Shown piece after piece: positions 24,753 through 32,335 of a stretch of DNA of 64,000 nucleotides. Each line of letters opens with the position of its first letter. Positions within the stretch are counted from its first letter, which is position 1. The position numbers and the translations under genes are program-made. The notes under the pieces are model-generated. The model did no database searches. It was given only the letters and a program-made list of their open reading frames with translations, and had not been told where the DNA came from. Source of the DNA: Ilumatobacter sp963746265 (GTDB lineage Bacteria; Actinomycetota; Acidimicrobiia; Acidimicrobiales; Ilumatobacteraceae); the NCBI GenBank assembly GCA_963746265.1, contig CAVVAM010000007.1, positions 247,241 through 311,240 of the forward strand, given 5' to 3'.

Positions 24753-25279
24753 CGGGCCGACGCTTCCGGGGAACGATGCCACTCCGTGCCGATCGCCCGC
24801 AGGTCGCCCGGCTCGACCGGCAACTCAGCGAGGAGGTCGACCATCGTGCGCCCGAGACGCGGGTGAGCCAGATCGGGGGCGACGTCACACACGGGGACGA
24901 GCACGAACCGTCGTTCATGCAGACGTGGGTGAGGCACGCGGAGCGAGGGCTCATCGGACACGAGGCCACCGTGCACGAGCAGGTCGAGATCGAGCGTGCG
25001 CGGGCCCCAGCGGACCTCGCGTCGGCGCTCGCGCTCCGATTCGATCCGGTGGAGCAGGGCCAGGAGATCCGCGGCGTCGAGCGACGTCTCGGCGCGCAGG
25101 ACGGCATTCAGATAGGCACCCTGGTCGTCCGGCCCACCCACGGGAGCGGTTTCGTAGAGGCGCGACACGGCCGTGACCTCGACGCGGGCGGCCGCGGTGA
25201 GCCCGTCGACGCCGGCACGCAGGTTCGCCAGGCGGTCGCCCAGGTTCGATCCGAGCGCGACCACGCACGTCACGGTCAC
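24749..25279 (-). CDS. folK: 2-amino-4-hydroxy-6-hydroxymethyldihydropteridine pyrophosphokinase
   Basis: A 176-residue HPPK that transfers pyrophosphate from ATP to the hydroxymethyl pterin. The start VTCVVALGSNLGDRLANL, the segment SRLYETAPVGGPDDQGAYLN, and RWGPRTLDLDLLVHGG with PHPRLHERRFVLVP are the standard family signatures, including the two magnesium-binding aspartates of DLDLL. GTG 25279 overlaps the folB stop (GTGA). It sits in the middle of the folB-folK-folP operon and is of normal length for a monofunctional enzyme. Confidence 0.95.
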   Translation of the reverse strand: MTVTCVVALGSNLGDRLANLRAGVDGLTAAARVEVTAVSRLYETAPVGGPDDQGAYLNAVLRAETSLDAADLLALLHRIESERERRREVRWGPRTLDLDLLVHGGLVSDEPSLRVPHPRLHERRFVLVPVCDVAPDLAHPRLGRTMVDLLAELPVEPGDLRAIGTEWHRSPEASAR

Positions 25280-25698
25280 GGCGCCACCCGCTCGCAGCGC
25301 CGACGCTCGATCGACACCCCGACACCGTCGGCCCCGTCGAAGATGTCCGGTTTGGTCACCGTGACCCGGACGGCGGCCGCCAGTTCGTTCTCGAGCACGA
25401 ACGACGCCACGTCGTCGGCCCACGTCTCGACCAGCTCCACGTGTTCGTCCCCGGCGGCTCGGCTCTGCACGAATTCGACGATGTCGGCGTACGAGACGTA
25501 TTCACCGGTCGCCCGGACGATGTCGGCGTAGCCCTCGACCGTGTCGACCTCGACATCGACCCGAACCCGCTGGCGTTCGAGTCGTTCGAAGTCGTGCACG
25601 CCGATGAACGTCCGGACGCACAGGTTGTCGACGATGACGCGATCGGGTCGACCGGCGACGATCGACGGGGAGATCTGGGGCGGGGTCTCGCTCAACAT
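25276..25698 (-). CDS. folB: dihydroneopterin aldolase
   Basis: A 140-residue FolB of the tunnelling-fold family, which cleaves dihydroneopterin to hydroxymethyl-dihydropterin. Marks are VDNLCVRTFIGVHDFERLER, VSYADIVEFVQ with the tyrosine, the pterin-anchoring glutamate in HVELVETWADDVA, and VTVTKPDIFDGADGVGVSIE. The start ATG 25698 gives an N-terminal extension of about 15 residues. It is the first gene of the folate operon. Confidence 0.94.
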   Translation of the reverse strand: MLSETPPQISPSIVAGRPDRVIVDNLCVRTFIGVHDFERLERQRVRVDVEVDTVEGYADIVRATGEYVSYADIVEFVQSRAAGDEHVELVETWADDVASFVLENELAAAVRVTVTKPDIFDGADGVGVSIERRRCERVAP

Positions 25699-25900
25699 GA
25701 AGGGGGTTCGACCACGGCCACGGCAGGAGCTTCGATCGGGTCTCCTGCTGCAACCGTGGTCGTCTGCCGATCATTCCTGCAACCCGATCGTCGAGCGAGA
25801 CGAACGCCGACTTCGCCGGCGGCGCCGACGATCATCCCGAGCGCGAGGTGACAGCTTCCCGTACCACCGAGAGCGATCAGCCGCCGAGGGAAACCACGCC

Positions 25901-26797
25901 TCAGTCGTTGGCGAGGCCGGCCACGAACGCTGCGTAGCCGGCCTGGAGCCGGGCGGTGACCGGGCCGCGAACGCCGCCGCCCACGGGGCGACCGTCGATC
26001 TCGATGATGGGACGTACGCCGGCTGTCGTGCTCGTCATCAGTACCTCGTCGGTCGCGAGCAACTCGTCGACGGTCCAATCGCGTTCGTCCACCGCGAGGC
26101 GGGCGTCGCGTGCGAGTTCGAGCACGATGCCGCGGGTCACGCCGGCCAGGATGCGGTGATCGGGCGAAGCCGTCACGATCGCTCCGCCGACCACCCCGAA
26201 CACGTTCGCGTGCGAACCCTCGGTGACGATTCCGTCGCGATGGAAGATGACATCGTCAACGCCCGCCTCGATCGCGGCCTGTTGCGCGAGCACGTTGGCC
26301 AGCAACCCGGTGGTCTTGATGTCGACGCGACCCCACCGTTCGTCGGGCAACGTGATCGCCCGGGTTCCCGACTCGAGGACCGCCGCCGACGGCACGGTGA
26401 TCGCCTGGGCCCGCACCAGCACGGTGGGGACGATGTCATCGGGGAACGCGTGCGACCGGGGAGCGACACCCCGTGTGATGTGCACGTACACCGACGCCCT
26501 CGGGGCGTTCTCGAGCCCGTTCCGTTCGATGAGGTCGGCATGGACCGAACGAAGCTCGCCGGTGTCGAACGGGATGCCCAACTCGTCCAACCCACGCTGG
26601 AGTCGTGCCAGATGGCGGTCGAGTTCGACGAACACGCCGTCGAAGACCGCCGTCACCTCGTAGCAGGCATCTGCGAAGAGAAAGCCGCGATCCTCCACCG
26701 ACACCGAGGCGGACGCAGCCGGCACGTACTCACCGTTCAGATAGAGGATGTTCTCACCCCCGTTCGTCGGAGTGGTCGCCGTGATCATCGACGACAT
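25901..26797 (-). CDS. class IV aminotransferase (D-amino-acid / branched-chain type)
   Basis: A 298-residue PLP-dependent aminotransferase of fold type IV. It begins with YLNGEYVPAASASVSVEDRG, the PLP lysine lies in WGRVDIKTTGLLANVLAQQ, the cofactor-binding glutamate in IVTEGSHANVFGV, and MTSTTAGVRPIIEIDG closes the site. Length and the SVEDRGFLFADACYEV start favour D-alanine aminotransferase over BCAT, but the families are hard to separate by eye. Start ATG 26797 or 26788 is undecided, as neither has a clear ribosome-binding site. It is divergent from the enoyl-CoA hydratase. Confidence 0.87.
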   Translation of the reverse strand: MSSMITATTPTNGGENILYLNGEYVPAASASVSVEDRGFLFADACYEVTAVFDGVFVELDRHLARLQRGLDELGIPFDTGELRSVHADLIERNGLENAPRASVYVHITRGVAPRSHAFPDDIVPTVLVRAQAITVPSAAVLESGTRAITLPDERWGRVDIKTTGLLANVLAQQAAIEAGVDDVIFHRDGIVTEGSHANVFGVVGGAIVTASPDHRILAGVTRGIVLELARDARLAVDERDWTVDELLATDEVLMTSTTAGVRPIIEIDGRPVGGGVRGPVTARLQAGYAAFVAGLAND

Positions 26798-26852
26798 CTT
26801 GGCAGGGGCGCTCGCGTCGAATGCCAACCCAGGACGGTGGGAGACTCGTCCG

Positions 26853-27686
26853 ATGGGAGACACCTGGGAGCACATCCGGTACGAGCGGCCCACCGAACGT
26901 GTGGCGCGCATCGTGCTCGCGCGCCCGCAGACGGCGAACGCCCAGGACTACCGGATGCTGAGCGAGCTGAACGACGCGTTCGATCGTGCCGCTCGCGACG
27001 ACGAGGTGCGCGTCATCATCCTGGCGGCCGACGGCAACCACTTCTCGTCGGGTCACGATCTGCGCGCGGGCACCGACATGACGGGCATCGATCCGATCGG
27101 CACCTGGTGCTGCTTCGACGCCGACGGTGCCGAGGGCTACATGGCGACCGAGGCCGAGATGTACGTCGGACTGTGCTGGCGGTGGCGCAACATCCCGAAG
27201 CCCACGATCGCCCAGGTGCAGGGCAAGGTCATCGCGGGCGGTCTGATGCTGGTGTGGCCGATGGATCTCGTCGTGTGCAGCGACGATGCATCCTTCTCCG
27301 ACCCGGTCGTGGCGTTCGGTGTGAACGGCCACGAGTACTTCACCCATCCGTACGAGGCAGGCGCACGGCTCGCCAAGGAGATGCTGTTCACGGGTCGGGC
27401 GATCACGGCCGACGAGGCCTATCGCCGTGGGATGGTGAACCAGGTGGTCGCTCGTGACGACCTCGAAGTCGAGACGTTGGCGATGGCCGAGCACATCGCC
27501 CGCCGGCCGATGATCGGCCTCACGCTCTCGAAGCAGAGCGTCAACAACACGCTCGACGCGATGGGGATGTACACATCGATCCAGTCCGCGTTCGGTCTCC
27601 ACCACGTCGGTCACAACCACAACCTCCGACTGCACGGCAGCCTGGTCGACCCCGGCGGCCTCCAGGTGATCCGCGACGAGGCCTGA
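26853..27686 (+). CDS. enoyl-CoA hydratase/isomerase family protein
   Basis: A 277-residue crotonase-fold protein. Oxyanion-hole segments are GNHFSSGHDLRAGTD and KVIAGGLMLVWPMDLVV; the rest follows ECH spacing. The insertion rich in Trp/Cys between them (GTWCCFDADGAEGYMATE) and the histidine-rich C-terminus (HHVGHNHNLRLHG) are not in typical fatty acid hydratases, so the substrate is open. ATG 26853 has GGGAG nine bases upstream; upstream ATGs lie in the opposite gene's promoter. Possibly part of an alternative beta-oxidation route with the acyl-CoA synthetase nearby. Confidence 0.88.
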   Translation: MGDTWEHIRYERPTERVARIVLARPQTANAQDYRMLSELNDAFDRAARDDEVRVIILAADGNHFSSGHDLRAGTDMTGIDPIGTWCCFDADGAEGYMATEAEMYVGLCWRWRNIPKPTIAQVQGKVIAGGLMLVWPMDLVVCSDDASFSDPVVAFGVNGHEYFTHPYEAGARLAKEMLFTGRAITADEAYRRGMVNQVVARDDLEVETLAMAEHIARRPMIGLTLSKQSVNNTLDAMGMYTSIQSAFGLHHVGHNHNLRLHGSLVDPGGLQVIRDEA

Positions 27687-27816
27687 CCGGTCGCGGCACA
27701 CCCGCGGACCGGCAGAGAGTCGCACTTCCCACCCACGCAAGGGGGCCGACGCGCCCTCAGGCTTTCAACTCGCACACACGCAGGCGGAAGCCGTACGAAG
27801 TACACAACGGGGTCTC

Positions 27817-28278
27817 GTGGACGGATCGGCGCACCTGCTCTCGACCGGGTCGTCGATCGGGCCGGGAGACGTCGTTCTCGACCTCGTCTGCGGAACCGGG
27901 CCGGTCGGCCGGCACGTCGCCGACGTCGTCGGCCGCGACGGCCGCGTGGTCGGCGCCGACATCAATCCGGCGATGCTCGAGGTCGCCCGGGAACGCTCCC
28001 CGTCGACGATCGAGTGGGTCGTCGCCCCGGCGCGGTCTCTCCCGTTCGACGACGGCACGTTCACGCACGTGATCTGTCAGCAAGGACTGCAGTTCTTCCC
28101 GGATCCGGTCGCCGCGACGAGCGAAGCCCAACGGGTCCTGCGTTCCGGCGGTTCGTTCGTCGCCATCGTGTGGGCGACCCCCGGCCACAACCCCCACATC
28201 GAACACCAGCTCGGTCTGCTCGCGGAACAGGATCCAGCCGTCGTCGACTCGGCCCGGGGCCGCGACCTGCGGACATGA
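27817..28278 (+). CDS. short class I SAM methyltransferase, probably truncated
   Basis: A 153-residue fragment-like methyltransferase. Motif I is VVLDLVCGTGPVGRHVA, followed by VGADINPAMLEVARE, the post-I block and FTHVICQQGLQFFPDP, then AQRVLRSGGSF. UbiE-like relatives place motif I about 20 residues later and carry about 100 further residues after the last strand, so both ends look cut. No homologous continuation is visible in the next frames. Start GTG 27817 is the only candidate in frame. It may be a remnant or a minimal enzyme. Confidence 0.62.
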   Translation: MDGSAHLLSTGSSIGPGDVVLDLVCGTGPVGRHVADVVGRDGRVVGADINPAMLEVARERSPSTIEWVVAPARSLPFDDGTFTHVICQQGLQFFPDPVAATSEAQRVLRSGGSFVAIVWATPGHNPHIEHQLGLLAEQDPAVVDSARGRDLRT

Positions 28279-28328
28279 CGTCCGATTCCCGCCTGGGCCG
28301 GCGCCGGGCGACACGTACCGTCGCGCAC

Positions 28329-28799
28329 ATGCAGGTGGACTTCAGCGGCATCGACCGGAACGTACTGGACCACATCCTCGACGCCGGGATCGATCCTGGC
28401 GGCAACCCGGTCGAGCCGTTCACCGACGATGACGGCGACTGGCCGATGCGTTGCTGCCTGACCGACTCCCGACCCGGCGAACGAATCGCGATCATCGCCT
28501 GGTCCCCGATGCCGTGGGCGGGCGCCTACGCCGAGACCGGACCCATCGTGGTGCACGTCGACCACTGCACCCGACCGGGCACGATGCACCGGTTGCCGGT
28601 CGAGCTCGACACCCGCGCCATGGTCCTGCGTCCGTACGGTCACGACCGCCGCATCGCGTATCACCGAGTGCGGCACGTGCCCGGTGGTCGATCGCTGTCC
28701 GACGAGGTGGCCGAACTACTCGGCCACGACGACATCGCCTTCGTGCACGGTCGCAACGTCACGGGTGGGTGCTACGCCTTCACGGCGACCCGCTCGTGA
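28329..28799 (+). CDS. DUF1203 family protein
   Basis: A 156-residue protein matching DUF1203, a small family of unknown function. Diagnostic blocks are PMRCCLTDSRPGERIAIIAW, GAYAETGPIVVHVDHC and YGHDRRIAYHRVRHVPGG. Several conserved cysteines and histidines (CC near 43-44, HVDHC near 80) could bind metal. No signal peptide or membrane segment. Its stop abuts the stop of the convergent acyl-CoA synthetase gene. Confidence 0.82.
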   Translation: MQVDFSGIDRNVLDHILDAGIDPGGNPVEPFTDDDGDWPMRCCLTDSRPGERIAIIAWSPMPWAGAYAETGPIVVHVDHCTRPGTMHRLPVELDTRAMVLRPYGHDRRIAYHRVRHVPGGRSLSDEVAELLGHDDIAFVHGRNVTGGCYAFTATRS

Positions 28800-30350
28800 T
28801 CACACGAGCTTGTTCTCACCCCAGTAGCGGTCGCGCAGCTTGCGCTTGTAGAGCTTGCCGGTCGGCAGCCGAGGCAGCTCGTCCTCGAAGTCGATCGAGC
28901 GCGGCACCTTCTGACGCGCCAGGTGCACGCGGCAGAACGTCAGCAACTCCTCGACCATCGCCTCGTCCGGCTCGTTGCCAGGCATCAATTGCACGGCGGC
29001 CTTGACCTCTTCGCCGAGATCGGCGTTCGGCACACCGAACACGGCAGCATCGGCGACCTTGGGGTGGGTGATCAAGAGGTTCTCGGTCTCCTGGGGATAG
29101 ATGTTGACCCCACCGGAGATGATCATGAACGTCGCCCGGTCGGTGAGGTAGAGGAAGTTGTCGTCGTCGACGTACCCCACGTCGCCGACCGTCGTCATCG
29201 TGCCGTCGGGTGACGTCGCCTCGGCGGTCGTGTCGGGGTCGTTGTGGTACTCGAACTCGGTCGCCGTCTTGAACCAGATCGTGCCGGGTACACCCTGCGG
29301 GAGCGCGTTCATCTCGTCGTCCAGGATGTGGAGGTCGCCGAGGATCACCTTGCCGACGGACCCTTTGTGCGCCAGCCACTCCTCGCTGTTGCACGCCGTG
29401 AAGCCGAGGCCCTCGGTGGCGCCGTAGTACTCGTGCACGATCGGTCCCCACCATTCGATCATCAGTTCCTTCACCTGCACCGGGCACGGCGCGGCGGCAT
29501 GCACGGCGAACTCGAGCGACGACAGGTCGGCGCTGTTGCGTTGCTCCTCGAGCAGTTTCAACATCCGACTGAACATCGTCGGCACGAGCTGGGTGTGGGT
29601 CACCCGGTAGCGCTCGATGAGCTGCAGGTACTCGTACGGGTCGAAGCGCTCCATGATCACTGCCGTGCCGCCGATGCGGATCGTGAGATTCACGGCCGCC
29701 TGTGGCGCCGAGTGGTACAGCGGCGCCGGCGACAGGTAGATCATGTCCTCCCGGTACTGCCAGAGGTTCGACAGGAACGCGTACAGCGGGGTCAGGTAGG
29801 ACGGCGGTTCCTCGGCGAGGGGTCGGATGATGCCCTTGGGCCGGCCGGTCGTTCCCGACGAGTACAGCATCGCCCCGCCCAATGACTCGTCGGCGATCGG
29901 GTCACCCGGTTGCTCCGACACTGCGGCCAGGAAGTCTCGAACACGCTCGTCGTCGTGACCCCCGGGGTCGTCGACGACCAGCATCACGGTGACGTCCGGA
30001 CACTGCGCGAGCGCCTCGGTCGCAACGGCCAGGCGTGACCGCGACGTGATCAGCAGCTTCGACTCGGAGTTCTGGACGATGTACGCCAGTTCGTCCGCGG
30101 TCAGATAGGAGTTGACGCAGGTGTAGTACAGGCCGGCGCGCTCACCGGCGGCGCAGGCCTCGAGGTACCGGTCGTTGTTCTCCATGTAGATCGAGTAGTG
30201 GTCGAGGCGTCGGAGACCGGAGACGCGCAGCAGGTGGGCGAGTCGGTTGGATCGCTCCTCGAACTCGCGGTAGCTGACCGATTCCCCGGTCGACGACATG
30301 ATGAACGCCGCCCGATCCGGATGCCGCTCCGCGTCTTCGCCTGGATACAT
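28800..30350 (-). CDS. acyl-CoA synthetase (ANL superfamily)
   Basis: A 516-residue adenylate-forming enzyme that activates a carboxylic acid through acyl-AMP to acyl-CoA. The P-loop is MLYSSGTTGRPKGI, the adenylate motif HEYYGATEGLG, the hinge GDVGYVDDDNFLYLTDRATF, and the catalytic lysine is in LPRLPTGKLYKRKLRDRY. The start ATG 30350 has an excellent GAGGAGGAG site nine bases upstream; the frame further upstream is spurious. Family resemblance is to FadD-type enzymes of actinobacteria; chain length is undetermined. It stands alone between convergent and divergent neighbours. Confidence 0.92.
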   Translation of the reverse strand: MYPGEDAERHPDRAAFIMSSTGESVSYREFEERSNRLAHLLRVSGLRRLDHYSIYMENNDRYLEACAAGERAGLYYTCVNSYLTADELAYIVQNSESKLLITSRSRLAVATEALAQCPDVTVMLVVDDPGGHDDERVRDFLAAVSEQPGDPIADESLGGAMLYSSGTTGRPKGIIRPLAEEPPSYLTPLYAFLSNLWQYREDMIYLSPAPLYHSAPQAAVNLTIRIGGTAVIMERFDPYEYLQLIERYRVTHTQLVPTMFSRMLKLLEEQRNSADLSSLEFAVHAAAPCPVQVKELMIEWWGPIVHEYYGATEGLGFTACNSEEWLAHKGSVGKVILGDLHILDDEMNALPQGVPGTIWFKTATEFEYHNDPDTTAEATSPDGTMTTVGDVGYVDDDNFLYLTDRATFMIISGGVNIYPQETENLLITHPKVADAAVFGVPNADLGEEVKAAVQLMPGNEPDEAMVEELLTFCRVHLARQKVPRSIDFEDELPRLPTGKLYKRKLRDRYWGENKLV

Positions 30351-30523
30351 GTGCTCCTCCTCGTGCTCGATGTCAGCCTGTCCGACGGCTGCGATCGCGG
30401 GCGACTCGGCGGCGCCGGCGCCGCCTCGCCGGCGACTGACCCACCCCGCCGACTCGGTTCGGCGATCGGGGTGCGGATCGACACCGTTCCGCTCGAGCCA
30501 CGCCGCCCCGATACGCTGACGGG

Positions 30524-30943
30524 ATGGCCGGCCAAGTCGTGGCGTGCCCGTCGTGCGGAACGAAGAATCGGGTTCCCGTCGTTGCTTCGGGTCACCCACG
30601 TTGCGCGAGTTGCCACGTCGATCTGCCCTGGTCGGTCGACGCCGGCGACACCGACTTCGCTCGAGCGGTCGCGACACGACCGCTCGTACTGGTCGACCTG
30701 TGGGCGCCTTGGTGTGGGCCGTGCCGCATGGTCGCCCCCATCGTGGAGAAATTGTCACGCGAGTACGCCGGGCGCCTCAAGGTGGTCAAGGTCAATGTCG
30801 ACGAATCACCCCAGATCGCCCAGCAGTACCGGGCCCAGAGCATCCCGATGCTGTTGTTCATGCGCGACGGTGAGGTCGTCAACACGGTGATCGGTGCCCA
30901 GAGCGAACACGTGATGCGCACTTTGACCGAGCAGTACGTGTAG
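30524..30943 (+). CDS. trxC: thioredoxin 2 (zinc-binding type)
   Basis: A 139-residue thioredoxin with the N-terminal zinc ribbon of TrxC: Cys8/Cys11 (CPSC) and Cys27/Cys30 (CASC). The thioredoxin fold follows with the active site WCGPC at residues 63-67 and the cis-proline loop QSIPMLLFMRDG. It reduces protein disulfides in the cytosol and may be tied to oxidative stress. ATG 30524 lies in the 173-base gap divergent from the acyl-CoA synthetase gene. Confidence 0.93.
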   Translation: MAGQVVACPSCGTKNRVPVVASGHPRCASCHVDLPWSVDAGDTDFARAVATRPLVLVDLWAPWCGPCRMVAPIVEKLSREYAGRLKVVKVNVDESPQIAQQYRAQSIPMLLFMRDGEVVNTVIGAQSEHVMRTLTEQYV

Positions 30944-30974
30944 GTCCCGACCCGGCGCACTCACCCCGTCGCCG

Positions 30975-31703
30975 CTACAGACGGTCCGAGAAGAGTGCCA
31001 CCGTCGCCGCGAAGCACGCGTCGCTGGCCTCGCGGTGGTACGTGGCGTAGCCGGGCCAGGTGAATCCGTGATCGGCGCCGTCGAAGATCCTCACCTCGAC
31101 GTTCGCCAGTGACTCGACGGCGTCGAAGTACCGCTGGTGCATCTCGATCGACTGCACCTGATCGGCGGTACCGATGCCGATGTGCAGACCACCGTGCAGC
31201 CGGTCGACCGACAGATGCGGCGAGTCCGGGGTGTCGTCGGTGAGGAACGAGGGATGGAACATCGATCCGGCGACGAATCGCTCCGGCAGCCGCGTCATCG
31301 CCCGATGAACGGCACGCGCACCGAGGCAGAACCCGATGCAGCCGACGGGCCCATCCCTCCAGCCGGCCGCGGCCATCGCGTCGTCCATGTCCTGTTGGAT
31401 GCCGTCGTCGGTGAGGGTGTTCATCAGCGCCCGCATCCGGTCGACGATCGACGGATCGGCGGCGCGCTGCTCCGGCGTGACGTTGAACAGTCGCTCCTCG
31501 CGGTGGTAGAGGTCGGGGACCACGATCTCGAATCCCTCGTCGGCCAGCCGTACGCAGAAGGCCTCGGTCGCATCCCGGATTCCGGGAGCGTCGAAGAAGA
31601 TGCCGACCCGTTTCCAGGGTCCTGCGTCGTTCGGTCGGGTGTGCAGTACCGCCATCGGTCCAGCGGCGGTGTCGGCATCGATGATCTCCTGGCGGATGTC
31701 CAT
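30975..31703 (-). CDS. dienelactone hydrolase family protein
   Basis: A 242-residue alpha/beta hydrolase of the DLH family. The nucleophile elbow is GCIGFCLGARAV (Cys as nucleophile), the acid residue lies in HIGIGTADQV, and the histidine in IFDGADHGFTWPGYATYH. Such enzymes hydrolyse dienelactones or related esters; true substrate is unknown here. ATG 31703 is preceded by 67 bases and then the marR gene on the same strand, so the two may be co-transcribed and the hydrolase could be part of the MarR regulon. Confidence 0.88.
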   Translation of the reverse strand: MDIRQEIIDADTAAGPMAVLHTRPNDAGPWKRVGIFFDAPGIRDATEAFCVRLADEGFEIVVPDLYHREERLFNVTPEQRAADPSIVDRMRALMNTLTDDGIQQDMDDAMAAAGWRDGPVGCIGFCLGARAVHRAMTRLPERFVAGSMFHPSFLTDDTPDSPHLSVDRLHGGLHIGIGTADQVQSIEMHQRYFDAVESLANVEVRIFDGADHGFTWPGYATYHREASDACFAATVALFSDRL

Positions 31704-31770
31704 GCCTGGAAGCTAGGGGATCGTGGAGCTGAGACGCTCCTCCGCGGCCGATGTCAGGGGCGCATTCCGA

Positions 31771-32295
31771 TCAGGCCGAGTCACCGAAGGTGCGCCGGAT
31801 CGCGTCGAGCGCGTGGCGAGCGGCATCGAGGTCGTCGTGTGACAGGGGGCTCGGCTCGAACACCCGACGATTGAGCAAGACGGTGCACTGCTCGACCAGG
31901 TCGCGACCGGCCGGGGTGATCTCGGCGAGCACGCTGCGGCGGTCGTCCGGATTCACGCGGCGCTCCACGTAGCCGACATCGACGAGGCGCTGCACGGCGT
32001 TCGTCACGCTCGCCGGGTGTACCTGGAGGCGTTCGCCGATCTTGCCGACGGGCAAGACACCGTGACGGGTGAACGCGAGCAGGCGGAGCAGCTCGAAGCG
32101 GGCGAACGTCAAGCCGTGTGGACGCAGCAACGTCTCGATCCGTCCGAGGTACAGCTGCTGGACCCGCATGATCGAGGTGACGAGCGCCATGCCGTCGGCG
32201 GCCCCGACCCAACCGGCGTCGACCCAGTTCCGGTGGGCGAGATCGATCGGATCCGATCGCTCGGCAACCGCAGGATTTCCGACCGGTACGTCCAC
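31771..32295 (-). CDS. MarR family transcriptional regulator
   Basis: A 174-residue MarR-type winged-helix regulator. The DNA-binding part reads GVLPVGKIGERLQVHPASVT, NAVQRLVDVGYVERRVNPDDRR with the wing RSVLAEITPAG. GTG 32295 is the only suitable start and lies next to a 7-bp inverted repeat (32305-32326) in the 40-base space shared with the acyl-CoA mutase genes. It probably represses itself and the mutase operon in response to an acid or CoA ester; that is inference from layout. Confidence 0.9.
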   Translation of the reverse strand: MDVPVGNPAVAERSDPIDLAHRNWVDAGWVGAADGMALVTSIMRVQQLYLGRIETLLRPHGLTFARFELLRLLAFTRHGVLPVGKIGERLQVHPASVTNAVQRLVDVGYVERRVNPDDRRSVLAEITPAGRDLVEQCTVLLNRRVFEPSPLSHDDLDAARHALDAIRRTFGDSA

Positions 32296-32304
32296 GACAT
32301 GGAC

Positions 32305-32326
32305 ATTACTTGGACATCAAAGTAAT
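32305..32326. promoter_or_regulatory. palindrome in the marR/mutase divergent promoter
   Basis: ATTACTT (32305-32311) and AAGTAAT (32320-32326) form a perfect inverted repeat with an 8-base spacer, AT-rich against the high-GC background. A TGGACAT direct repeat overlaps it. It ends 9 bases before the mutase start and begins 9 bases from the marR start, a good candidate MarR operator. Confidence 0.65.
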
Positions 32327-32335
32327 CTGCCAACC

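Noticed and set aside
27687..27816. Missing N-terminus of the short methyltransferase in another frame upstream
   Set aside because: The three upstream frames give no family-like sequence, so a simple frameshift does not restore it.
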